From Antedon mediterranea (lineage: Eukaryota > Echinodermata > Crinoidea > Comatulida > Antedonidae), in the NCBI RefSeq assembly GCF_964355755.1, contig NC_092677.1, forward strand, positions 18,696,101 through 18,760,100: 64,000 bases of DNA, in the 5' to 3' direction. Within the stretch, counting starts at the first letter, position 1. Every line of letters starts with the position of its first letter. The notes under the pieces are model-generated. The model was not told the DNA's origin and ran no database searches. It saw nothing but the letters and a program-made list of their open reading frames with translations. This document shows, one piece after another, positions 9,430 through 20,600 of the stretch. The position numbers and the translations under genes are program-made.

Positions 9430-11095
9430 TACGCCCTCTACGGCGAATAAGTAACTGGCTTTTACGAACGTTATAACACTTGACCTACTTAATTTTTTCA
9501 AAATATTTTGGTATGGATTGATCACCCTTGACCTACTCTATCATTTGCCACCCCAGTTCCGCGAACTTTTTTGCATCTACGCCCTCTACGGCGAATAAGT
9601 AACTGGCTTTTACGAATGTTATAACACTTGACCTACTTAATTGTTTCAAAATGTTTTGGTATGGATCGATTACCCTTGACCTACTTTACCATTTTCCACC
9701 CCAGTTCCACGAACTTTTTTGCATCTACGCCCTCTACGGCGAATAAGTAACTGGCTTTACGAACGTTATAACACTTGACCTGCTTAATTTTTTCAAAATA
9801 TTTTGGTATGAATCGGTCACCCTTGACCTACTCTACCATTTGCCACTTCAGTTCCGCGAACTTTTTTGCGTCTACGCCCTCTACGGCGAATAAGTAACTG
9901 GCTTTACGAACGTTATAACACTTGACCTACTTAATTTTTTCAAAATATTTTGGTATGGATCGATCACCCTTGACCTACTTTACAATTTGCCACCCCAGTT
10001 TCGAGAACTTTTTTGCATCTTCGCCCTCTACGGCGAATAAGTAACTGGCTTTACGAACGTTATAACACTTGACCTACTTAATTTTTTCAAACTATTTTGG
10101 TATGAATCGATCACCCTTCACCTACTCTATCATTTGCCACCCCAGTTCCGCGAACTTTTTTGCATCTACGCCCTCTACGGCGAATAAGTAACTGGCTTTT
10201 ACGAACGTTATAACACTTGACCTACTTAATTTTTTTCAAAATATTTTGGTATGAATCGATCACCCTTCACCTACTCTATCATTTGCCACCCCAGTTCCGC
10301 GAACTTTTTTGCATCTACGCCCTCTACGGCGAATAAGTAACTGGCTTTTACGAACGTTATAACACTTGACCTACTTAATTTTTTCAAAATGTTTTGGTAT
10401 GGATCGATCACCCTTGACCTACTTTACTATTTGCCACCCCAGTTCCGCGAACTTTTTTGCATCTACGCCCTCCACGGCGAATAAGTAACTGGCTTTTCGA
10501 ACGTTATAACACTTGACCTACTTAATTTTTTCAAAATATTTTGGTATGAATCGATCACCCTTGACCTACTTTACCATTTGCCATCCCAGTTCCGCGAACC
10601 TTTTTGCGTCTACGCCCTCTACGGCGAATAAGTAATTGGCTTTACGAACGTTATAACACTTGATCTACTTAATTTTTTCAAAATATTTTGGTATGAATCG
10701 ATCACTCTTGACCTACTCTACCATTTGCCACCCCAGTTCCGCGAACTTTTTTGCGTCTACGCCCTCTACGGCGAATAAGTAACTGGCTTTTACGAACGTT
10801 ATAACACTTGACCTACTTAATTTTTCCAAAATATTTTGGTATGAATCGATCACCCTTGACCTACTCTACCATTTGCCACCCCAGTTCCGCGATTTTCTTT
10901 GCATCTACGCCCTCTACGGCGAATAAGTAACTAGCTTTTACGAACGTTTTACACTTTACCAACTTAATTTTTTCAAAATAGTTTTTGCATACGGCGAATA
11001 AGTAATTTGTTATGGGTAGATGACCCTTGACTACTTTACCATTTGCCAAACTAGTTCCGCGAACTTGTACCTATGTCCTTTTATGGCGAATTAAT
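9430..11095. repeat. Left 148-bp tandem array
   Basis: The anchor CGGCGAATAAGTAACTGGC recurs near 9441, 9589, 9737, 9884, 10030, 10178, 10327, 10475, 10622, 10769 and 10917, so the period is 146-149 bases. It is followed by degenerate pieces near 10,991 and 11,083. Short frames within it, such as 10861-11049 minus, are repeat artefacts. Confidence 0.95.
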
Positions 11096-11444
11096 TTTGG
11101 TTTTGTTTTGACTTGTTACAACATGCAATTTTAAAAGATAATTTCTGAAGCAAACACAAATACAACAGTTTGGTTATGAACGGTAACCACAAGTTATTAT
11201 TCCGTTTTATTCAACTTTTCAACACAAGTACAACATGACTACCTGAAATTAAAACAGCATTTAAAGTAGGCTCTATCGTAGTAAATAAACTAGAACTAAT
11301 AAATAACTTCTTACGTCAACATGTGACGACATACTGCATAGTTATTCAATACCGCCCCACTTCATTAAATGTTATGCCGGGCTATTTTTTCTCGTTAATT
11401 ACAACAGTTGCAATCGATAAAATGTAATATCTTTTTAAACGTGC

Positions 11445-11545
11445 TTACTTACCCATTCTATAAAAGCACACATACAAACCAAGTCTGAACTGACGTTTTT
11501 TATAAATGTCATTACAGCAACTGCTACTTAAAAACAGTTTACACT
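11445..11545 (+). repeat. Direct repeat copy 1 in the transposon centre
   Basis: The segment containing TGTCATTACAGCAACTGCTA and AAAAACAGTTTACACT recurs at about 12,145-12,245. The similarity resumes at 11,730-11,775 (AGCGCACATTC) versus 12,298-12,345 (AGCGCACACTA), so the centre carries an old tandem duplication. Confidence 0.7.
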
Positions 11546-11720
11546 TGGCGTTCATACCTCTAGACCACCGAGCTCGGTGGTCTAGACGCCAGGCTAGTGA
11601 TCTGGAGGTTGTGGGTTCGAGTCCCACCCGAGAACTACTTGCGATTTTTTTCGCAAGTATTCTCAAATGTACTTAGTATAAAGTACAAATTACGTCAGAG
11701 TAGGGTAAAACATCTAATTA
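11546..11720 (+). mobile_element. tRNA-derived SINE, copy 1
   Basis: A tRNA-like head carries an A-box-like TGGTCTAGACGCC and a perfect B box, GGTTCGAGTCC (11614-11624), inside a 5-bp T stem (GTGGG/CCCAC). Downstream is a small hairpin (CTTGCGATTTTTTTCGCAAG) and a tail, TTACGTCAGAGTAGGG, shared with the copy at 54.2 kb. The anticodon region does not fold as a normal tRNA, so this is a SINE and not a tRNA gene. Confidence 0.7.
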
Positions 11721-12144
11721 ATCCTTTATTAAATTAAAGAGCGCACATTCTTCCCTGGATGATGAAAGTTGTTTTAAAAACAATACAATAATTGTAATGT
11801 AACGAATGTAATGTTGAACTGTAAGTAGCTGAAATAATTTGTTATTTAACAATTTAAATATGCCTATTATTACTCTTTCATAACTTATATAACATTATAC
11901 AATAATTTCTTTCAAAACTGTCAAAAGCAATTTTTTTTCCATTGCATTTTGTTTCTCATGTTATGATGTAGGAAGATAATTGTATTTAAATGTTGCATCA
12001 CATTAAGTTGTTTAAATGGTGTTCTTACGCATATGGTTTACGGCATAAATGTCTTTCATTATAAAATCTATAAATTACTAAATATTTTACCACTGTAGAC
12101 CTAGAATGTTTAAAAAAATCACCCACATACAATGACATCATCTT

Positions 12145-12245
12145 ACAGTACCCATCTATAAGCGAACAAAAAAAACAAAGCTGAACTAATGTTTTTTTTT
12201 AAATGTCATTACAGCAACTGTTACTTAAAAACAGTTTACACTACC
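12145..12245 (+). repeat. Direct repeat copy 2 in the transposon centre
   Basis: This is the partner of 11,445-11,545. It lacks the tRNA-like insertion carried by the first copy and so approximates the empty site. Confidence 0.7.
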
Positions 12246-12339
12246 TTATAACAGCAAAATTAACATATTCATTAATACTGTTACCGTTAATATTAACAAT
12301 TAAAAAGCGCACACTATTCATTGAGTGATAATAGTTACG

Positions 12340-13340
12340 ATAGGTCAAGGGTGATCGATTCATACCAAAATATTTTGGAAAAATTAAGTAGGTCAAGTGT
12401 TATAACGTTCGTAAAAGCCAGTTACTTATTCGCTGTAGAGGGCGTAGACGCAAAAAAGTTCGCGGAACTGGGGTGGCAAATGGTAGAGTAGGTCAAGGGT
12501 GACCGATTCATACCAAAATATTTTGAAAAAATTAAGTAGGTCAAGTATTATAACGTTCGTAAAAGCCAGTTACTTATTCGCTGTAGAGGGCGTAGACGCA
12601 AAAAAGTTCGCGGAACTGGGGTGGCAAATGGTAGAGTAGGTCAAGAGTGATCAATTCATACCAAAATATTTTGAAAAAATTAAGTAGATCAAGTGTTATA
12701 ACGTTCGTAAAGCCAGTTACTTATTCGCCGTAGAGGGCGTAGACGCAAAAAGGTTCGCGGAACTGGGATGGCAAATGGTAAAGTAGGTCAAGGGTCATCG
12801 ATTCATACCAAAATATTTTGAAAAAATTAAGTAGGTCAAGTGTTATAACGTTCGTAAAGCCAGTTACTTATTCGCCGTAGAGGGCGTAGATGCAAAAAAG
12901 TTCGCCGAACTGGGGTGGCAAATGGTAGAGTAGGTCAAGGGTGATCGAGTCATACCAAAATATTTTGGACAAATTAAGTAGGTCAAGTGTTATAACGTTC
13001 GTGAAAGCCAGTTACTTATTCGCCGTAGAGGGCGTAGACGCAAAAAAGTTCCCGGAACTGGGGTGGCAAATGGTAGGGTAGGTCAAGGGTGATCGATTCA
13101 TACCAAAATATTTTGAAAAAATTAAGTAGGTCAAGTGTTATAACGTTCGTAAAAAGCCAGTTACTTATTCGCCGTTGAGGGCGTAGACGCAAAAAAGTTC
13201 GCGGAACTGGGGTAGAAAACGATAGAGTAAGTCAAGGGTGATCGATCCATACCAAAATATTTTGAAAAAATTAAGTAGGTCAAGTGTTATAACGTTCGTA
13301 AAAGCTAGTTACTTATTCGCCGTAGAGGGCGTAAATGCAT
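12340..13340. repeat. Right 148-bp tandem array, inverted relative to the left
   Basis: The complementary anchor (CAGTTACTTATTCGCCGTAG) recurs seven times between about 12,420 and 13,325 with the same period. The unit is the reverse complement of the left-array unit, giving a very large potential hairpin. Confidence 0.95.
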
Positions 13341-13520
13341 AAAATGTTATTGAGCTTTGACAGGAAGAAGTAGAGGAGGTCAAGACTAACATGTCGATGC
13401 AATAACAACTCAATTAGAAAGTTATTACGTATTGAAATCTGTTTTTAAAAATATTTGTGACTGTCCCTTTAATTTAATTTGAATAAGGAACTAGGAACTG
13501 GTAACCAACTTCACAGACAT

Positions 13521-13529
13521 CCATTCAAC
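13521..13529 (+). repeat. Right target-site duplication (9 bp) of the foldback transposon
   Basis: CCATTCAAC, identical to 9225-9233. Confidence 0.85.
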
Positions 13530-14608
13530 TCTATTCGTCGAGTTCATCTCTCCTCTCGTGCGTTCTCCTCATCCGCACACAACATCTCAAATCTACGGGG
13601 GGCGCCCTTCACCTCCCGTCACTACTAACTGTAGTATAGGAGTTATACGGGTACTAAATACATCTACGTACATTGTGGCCTATAGCTGGGCTAGAAGAAG
13701 TCAGTACAGGTCGTACGTTTTTCCGATTTAGATTTAATTTACAGTGCTTTGAGCATTGACGCTTGCGTTAATTAATGTTAATTAGCGTTTACTATTCCAT
13801 TAAAAAACTAATTAATAAATATTTTCTGTTGAGTACAATTGAAGACATCAATGAATTATTTAATAGCGCCCTCAATACCATTTTACAATGTACAGGAAAA
13901 TAGTACATGTTGATTGAAATCGAATTAACTCAAATAATTAAATTACTTGCTGTATATATAAGCCTAAGTATGTTATAATCCTTTATCTTGGAACGATCAA
14001 CTTTAAATTAAGTTATTCAATACAATCAGTTTAAGCAATTTCCAAATTTATACATACTTTATTCTCGGCCATTGCTTACGTCACAATCAGTTCACTAGTG
14101 GTCATCCCTCTAGCAATATCAAGGCAGCATGTTATGTGGTCAACTATATCTACAATCATAGGCGGGTTGAGGGTTTTAGCCCGCTCCCACTTTTGAGTGG
14201 ATAAAAGGAGCCCCATCCCTCAATCCAAACATTATGGATCCACCCAAGACGTTACGTTACTCATTTGGCGAACGAACGACGCACGACACGTCGCGACCGT
14301 AAAATCTACATACAGTATTGGAAATTGACACGCCCCCGTTCACATGGGTACAATTCGCACAAGTGCAATCCATGGCGACAGCAATCACAAACCGCAATGC
14401 TCAATAACCGTGACGGGAGGTAATCGACCTAAACACTGTGATCACAGTCGGAATGCTGAACAGTAGTACTACATTGATTATTCCGCAACAGTAACAAGGT
14501 TGCAGGATAGTAGTAGGGTGAAGGGTTCTGGTAGTAGGAGGAGTGTAGGAGGACCAAAGAAAAGGAACATTTTGATGTGATACTCTCGGATCATACTGAC
14601 ATTAAACG
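13530..14608 (+). other. 5' flank and putative 5' UTR of the astacin gene
   Basis: No coding sequence is recognised. The first 100 bases may be the remainder of the disrupted LTR. The stretch from about 14,160 is less AT-rich and includes a TATA-like box. An in-frame TAA at 14603-14605 sits just before the proposed start codon. Confidence 0.4.
14199..14226 (+). promoter_or_regulatory. Candidate core promoter of the astacin gene
   Basis: A TATA-like GGATAAAAGG (14199-14208) is followed by an initiator-like TCAATCC (14220-14226) that matches YYANWYY. The spacing of about 22 bases is shorter than the usual 30, so the real start may be a little further on. It lies about 380 bases upstream of the proposed ATG. 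Judged from sequence only. Confidence 0.25.
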
Positions 14609-14659
14609 ATGTACCTGTACATATGGGCTGCGTTTGCCATGTTTGTGGTCTCAATCATA
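14609..14659 (+). CDS. Exon 1: signal peptide of the astacin-ShK gene
   Basis: ATG at 14609 opens 17 codons, MYLYIWAAFAMFVVSII, forming the hydrophobic core of a signal peptide. It ends at a clear donor, GTAAGA (14660). The join is phase 0, exactly what exon 2 needs. An in-frame stop lies two codons upstream. The intron would be 10.6 kb. The alternative is a closer first exon that I did not recognise. Confidence 0.6.
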
Positions 14660-17600
14660 GTAAGATTTTTTTTAATTAAATTATAATCATTCCATACTGT
14701 CTGTACTATATTACCCTGATATTACGTAATATTAAACAAGAGTGTATTGTATAATTGTAAAATTAGATGTTGTACTCTTAATAATCTAATGATCTACCCT
14801 TTGCATTTATTAAATTTCGAAGTTTATTGTTAAATTAATGTTGAATTCCAAGTTCTAGAGATTCGTTTAGGTTTAATGTTGTTTCCCTCTGGGATATCAA
14901 GAACTTGTAAGGGACGGGCGGGGGAAGGGAGAAGCGGTGGTGATTGTTTGATTGATCGGATTGTTTCCGTCTAAGTTTTTCTTTACTGTAAGATCGCAGG
15001 TGCAAACTTATTTCCTATAATAATTTCGCATTGCCGCTTCTTGACTCGCCTATGCAGCTCACATCACAGCAATAATGCGTTGTTAGTTATCGTTGGTTAT
15101 CAATCAGATATAACATGGGTCAAATAACTATGAAATGCATCTCTACCATCTTTTTGTAATAAAGCAAATCTATTTATGATTATACCTGTTTATGTTAATT
15201 TAAATTAATTATAACAGCACTACAAAACTAAAATCACTTTATCTAGGTTTGATTTTTTGTTTTTTCTTTAAAATCCCAACCTGTATATATTAATGGAAAA
15301 TACCGGTTTCCAATCAACTTACGGTCAAATCTTCATAATAACAGTGACCAAATAATATAGACCCATTCAATTTATCGACGAACCTGTAAAGCGTTGTCGA
15401 TCAAACTAAAATACGGTGTTTTGTATCTTTTGTATATTACTGAGCTTAGATAATTCGTGTTGTTATATACTTTTAAAATAGGAATGATGGCACCAATATG
15501 GCTTGAACAATCAGCACAATACTTATACCACGCAATACCTATTTGAACTTCAAAGCATATTAGGCCTAAATGGTTATTAAAGACTACAGTTGTGAGTTGT
15601 GAGCATCCAAAGGCCTGTTGAAGTTACCTGGGTCATATTTATATTCGTCTCATTTGGTAACAAAGCAGATGATCTTGCTTATTAAACCAACAGTATGTGT
15701 CTTATTGAGGTTAGGTGTCAATTACAAATTTAATTAATATGGTATTACTACTCCTCGTGTCTAAAATATGTAACTTACGCAAATTGATCAGGTGTGTCGT
15801 ATTAAGATGTAAAATGGCCTTAAACTAATATATAATATAAATGCATGTGGTTAGCAGGGTTTAGCATGCGTACAAAAGCTGGTTCGTTTAAAATCTAGGT
15901 GTAATACTAGGATTGTCTGTTTCCAAAATGTGGTCAGCCAACATACATACCAAAGTTGGAGTTGGAGTTAGTTTAACGCTAGGTCTAGAATTTGATTGAA
16001 GGCAAAACAGCACCGCACGACAATTTTAACATAGAGCATGAATGTACTGATATGTGTGCTGAAATTGAAGAGAATAGTTGGGCACTGTATATGAAAAGTG
16101 ATCATTATTGTCACAAACGCTAACTCTCTAAGGAGAAACTATGACATTTTTTCTAATAATATATCAACAGAAAATCGAAAAATATAATTTTGGCCCCGTT
16201 TCTGCTGCCAAAAATATACCGTATATATACGGTATATTTTATATACGGTATATTTTTTGGCAGCAGAAATGGGTCTCATAAAAAATATACCGTATATATT
16301 TGCGGTATATATACTGCATAAATATCCCCATCGTTTGTGGATATTATACGGTATATTCGAAAAAATATACCGTATATTTCGTTCCCCGTTTCTGGTGCAC
16401 TCAAAATATACCGTAAATGTGACCCGTCTCATGACACGAGGTCAAAAACTAACAGAGCGAGACGCGTTTGTTTTGGTTTTTCTGCTGCATTGAAAGTTGA
16501 AAAACACGTGTAAAAGCAAGCAACAGATCAAAATGTCACTGTGGACCGAACAAATCACTATTTTTGCAATTCAATTGTGGGGGGAAGCGAAAGTTGGGGG
16601 GAGACTGCATGGCAACAGAAGAGATACCGAGATTTTAATTACAATAAATCGAATGTTCTTACACGACAACAACGTGATGTAAAATCATAGTAAAATACTG
16701 TATAATAGAAAATGGAAATTAAAACGGCAATATAGGATAATATAGCATAATATAAACTCAATTTGAATAACAGAGTTTATTTATAGTGACATTTCTAGAT
16801 TGTGCTTGTATGTGCGGTGTAAATTCGTTGCCACTTCTGCTCATTAGATTTAAAATAGAAAGCAATGCTACGACGTTTTGAGAAACCATCATTGTTTTTG
16901 TCAGCATGTACCGGTAGGTAAAAACCTCACTACACGAGGTCAATCCATACTTCCGTCTCACGAAATGCATTTTGGGTAATGAAAGCCAACTTTTTTACAA
17001 CCCACCCACGAAGTATGTGCAGCGGAAACGGTGCACGAATTTCATATACGGTATATATACGGTATATTTATACGGTATATTTATACGGTATATTTTGGGT
17101 TGGCAGCAGAAACGGGCCCATAGAAACACACGATGGATGGCTAAACAACTTTGTTTTATATATATATATATATATATTTTATCTGTATTTTTTTGTTAAC
17201 CGTTTTTGATGTTGTATTGTTTTATGTTTCAAACCTGTTAGTGGCGGTATTTATCGCTGTTGGTTTTGATTGAATAAAATAAAATAAAAACAGTAAAGTA
17301 AACCTGCATACCGTTCGTTATTTCAACTAACGGTTATGAAAATAACAAGATCTGCAGTTAAAATTCATACATTCATCTAATAAAAGGCATAAACTTCCCC
17401 ATGCGTATATCGTATTACAGAATAAAAGGCAACTGAGATAGGCTACGAATATTAGCATTCTTTGCTACTTTATGGTATTTAATAAATAATAATGATTTTT
17501 TTGTATACTGATGAATTGATTCACATTATTATAGGCTTACTCATTGCTGTGGTGTAATATGCAGTGAATGCATGCCGCTGTTTAAAAGAAAATAAGAACA

Positions 17601-20600
17601 ATTATTTATCGGGCTCGTTTAGGTTTTAGAATTAGGCCAAATTGATAGCTACCGGTAGTGAATGTGGGTTCTCCATCACACATTATGTTTTTCCAAAAAC
17701 AAGTCTATGACTTGATTATACTACCTGTGCAACAGACGATAAATGGAAAACTGTTGTACAACGTAGCTGTAATCCGTGTCCTCGAATTCACCTTACTATA
17801 GAATTATATTTCCATTAATCAAACGCACGAATTGTCTATAAAGATGACTCATAACGTAAAATGATGTAGCTTGTACATTAAGATTGATTTATAATCTTTT
17901 TATAATTTTTCCTGATGTTAATGCCCTTGACAATACTATCACCCCTTGCAAGTTAATCTCTGAATATTAGGCATCATCGTCGAAAATATGTAGATGGGAA
18001 AATACGGTACATTTGCCTGTTTTCAATAGCGATCACGAACAAGGTGTGTATATTTATAATTGGTAAAAACCTCGTCATGGAAATTTTATCTCTTTGAGTG
18101 GTGTCTAATGTGAATCAAATGTGTTGGTGTAATCTTTCCCCACTACATAGGCTAGAGATGGTTTGTATTGTAGATAATAATATATACCAATAGGCCTACT
18201 AATATAGAATGACAGACCTGGGGTTTCGGTTCGGGTAAGACCAACTATTCTTGGTAGCAGCAGAAGCAATACATATTAAAATGCCTTTTACCAGGAGGAA
18301 TATCAAGAATTATAGAGAGTAGTAGGCCTACGTGGCAGCCGACACATTTTCAACACATTTTAACAGGCCTGTCTACTTTTGTGGAAAGTGACCCAGATTT
18401 TGTCTTTAGTTGTATGTAATAATATTACTTTCAAGTAGTGGCATTTAAATTTGTGAATAATATGATACATTACTGTGATTTTGAACTTTTACAATTGTGT
18501 ACAAAGTATGCGATTGTACAGACGGATATGAGGAACCAATGATGTTTAACCCTAATGTTTTTAGTTGAGGAGGAACCAATGATGTTTAACCCTAATGCTT
18601 TTTAGTTGAGATGTGAAGGTGGAAATCATACAAATTTTACTTATTGTACTACTATATTTGAAGCTACTTTAACATAACATATTATGTTCATCTATATTTA
18701 CATTTACAGCAGTGATTGGTTGCTATCCGTGTTGTAGACCTATAACGTAATTTAATTACATGCTCAGTCAGCGGTTTATGTTAAATTGGAATGAACGTTT
18801 GAACTGAACAATAACAATCTTTTTCCATCTCATTAGCCTTCGTCCAACTAAGACGGAACTCAATGCTGTAAATTTAACGCAAAATGCGATGTATCATCTG
18901 AACTGTTGCAGTAATTGGTCAATTTACTTACTTTTACGCGTTCGTTCGTTCTTCCATTGCGTCCTAACCCTAGTTTTTAAATACAGTAATATATTAGAAT
19001 TTCGACATTTCGCTCTCATTCTTTCCCATCAGCGGTTGCCGTAAGTTAATACTAACCATGAAGTGTAGAATTGCGAGTAATAATAAGTCAACATCAACCC
19101 ATCAACGCGAAACGTCCCAAGAAATCTCAGTACTATACCGGTAATAGTTACAGCTAGTATTATGGATTTCTTATAAGTTTTGCTACGTGTTCTTCTTTAG
19201 TGAGATTGTGGCGAGTAATGTATTAATATTATCACATGTTAAATCTTGACCGGTTCACCGGTAACCTAATCTGGACACAAGACTTGTGAATTGAGTTTCT
19301 GGATTTGAGTTTTTTGCTTTAATGCCAACACGCTTGATTAAATTACCAACTGTAGGCCTACCGTATGTATTTGGTTAAGATTTCATATACATATAATCAG
19401 CTGACACTTTAATCATTCACGGGTAATAATGCTTGATCAAATTAGTGAATATTATTTTTGATTTGTCAGCTTTATATAAAATGTCATGTATACTGCATAA
19501 AACTGTCATACTAATTATATTTAATACGGTAATATTCGAACATATAAATGAATAAATTCAGAATGTATCACATTAAAATAAAAATCCAGCTCGTCTAAAA
19601 ACACTGCACATTGCTTCTCCATAAGTAAGCAAATATTTTACCCTTTTCATAACCAGGTAAATCTCAAAATAAAAAGTAATATTAAATATTATAATTAGTT
19701 TATATAAGTTATATTAGTTTAATATTGTTATTTTATTATTACAATTTACTTACTTAGCTAAGACTAGAGTAGCTCCAAGTAGTAAAATAACAAATTCGAC
19801 GGGAAAAAGTTACAGATTACGTTAATTAAGATAATTACTGGATATTCTTTTTGAAGAACAATTGTAACGGTACAAAAACTAATCTCACAATAACGTATTA
19901 ATATGGTATATAGCATTTTTCTTAAATAAATGAACGGAATATGTTTACTGAAAACAAAAATAAGAACAAAACGATTGTATTTTAAAATTCGTTTAAAATT
20001 GCGTCAAAACAAGATAATCTTAAATTATTCATTAATAAAAATGTTTCACTTTAATTCATCGTTTAAGCAAAACCTTCTGTTTTCAGGATTGGGTGAGAAT
20101 TGCAATCCTTGTGGAAAATAACCCAACAATCAATGAATTTTAGGAAATGTTAATGCCTTGTAGGGAATACGATTTTTATATTCAGTCGCGGTCATTGGTT
20201 GAGATTGCATAAAAATAAATCTTCTCCTCTTCCCAAGTGTTTTGACTAAATACCATATTAATACATTATACATAAACAAAATATATGAAAATAAATAATC
20301 ATTTTCCATTATTATTGTGTAATGAAGATTATTTCATGACTTATGAAAACAATTTACAAAAGTTTGTTCTAGGAGCAAAATGACTAATTAAAAGTGTTCT
20401 ATAATTATGCGAGTTCAACGGTTTCATACCACCAGTCTCTAGGTTTAATACAATGTAGTAACAGATTTACCTCATCACATTTAGTGAGTACTATATTTAA
20501 AACCCAATATTAGGAAGTGTTAATTACTTTACCTAAAGTAAAACAAATGATTGCAGATGCTTGTTGTTATTAAAATAAAGTTTACAATAATAAACGCACA

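Larger units (their letters stand above)
9234..13520. mobile_element. 4.3-kb foldback DNA transposon with subterminal 148-bp arrays (Mutator-like by its 9-bp target duplication)
   Basis: The ends are inverted copies: ATGTCTGTGAAGTTGGTTAC at 9234 and its complement ending at 13520. Similarity continues inward through GGGACAGTCACAAATATTTT and about 200 bases of unique arm, then through arrays of a 148-bp unit in opposite orientation on the two sides (11 and 7 copies). The element is flanked by a perfect 9-bp direct repeat. No transposase frame is visible, so it is non-autonomous. Mutator-like elements usually make 9-11-bp duplications; that family assignment is inferred. Confidence 0.85.

Noticed and set aside
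11570-11640. Functional tRNA gene
   Set aside because: The B box and T stem are good, but the acceptor mismatches inward and no proper anticodon arm forms; a second diverged copy with the same tail shows it is a SINE.
11445-11666. Minus-strand frame containing SRVGLEPTTSRSLA
   Set aside because: This peptide is the usual chance translation of a tRNA-like SINE head, not a protein.
9430-13340. CRISPR-like or centromeric array
   Set aside because: Units are contiguous with no unique spacers and sit inside a transposon with terminal repeats and a target duplication.
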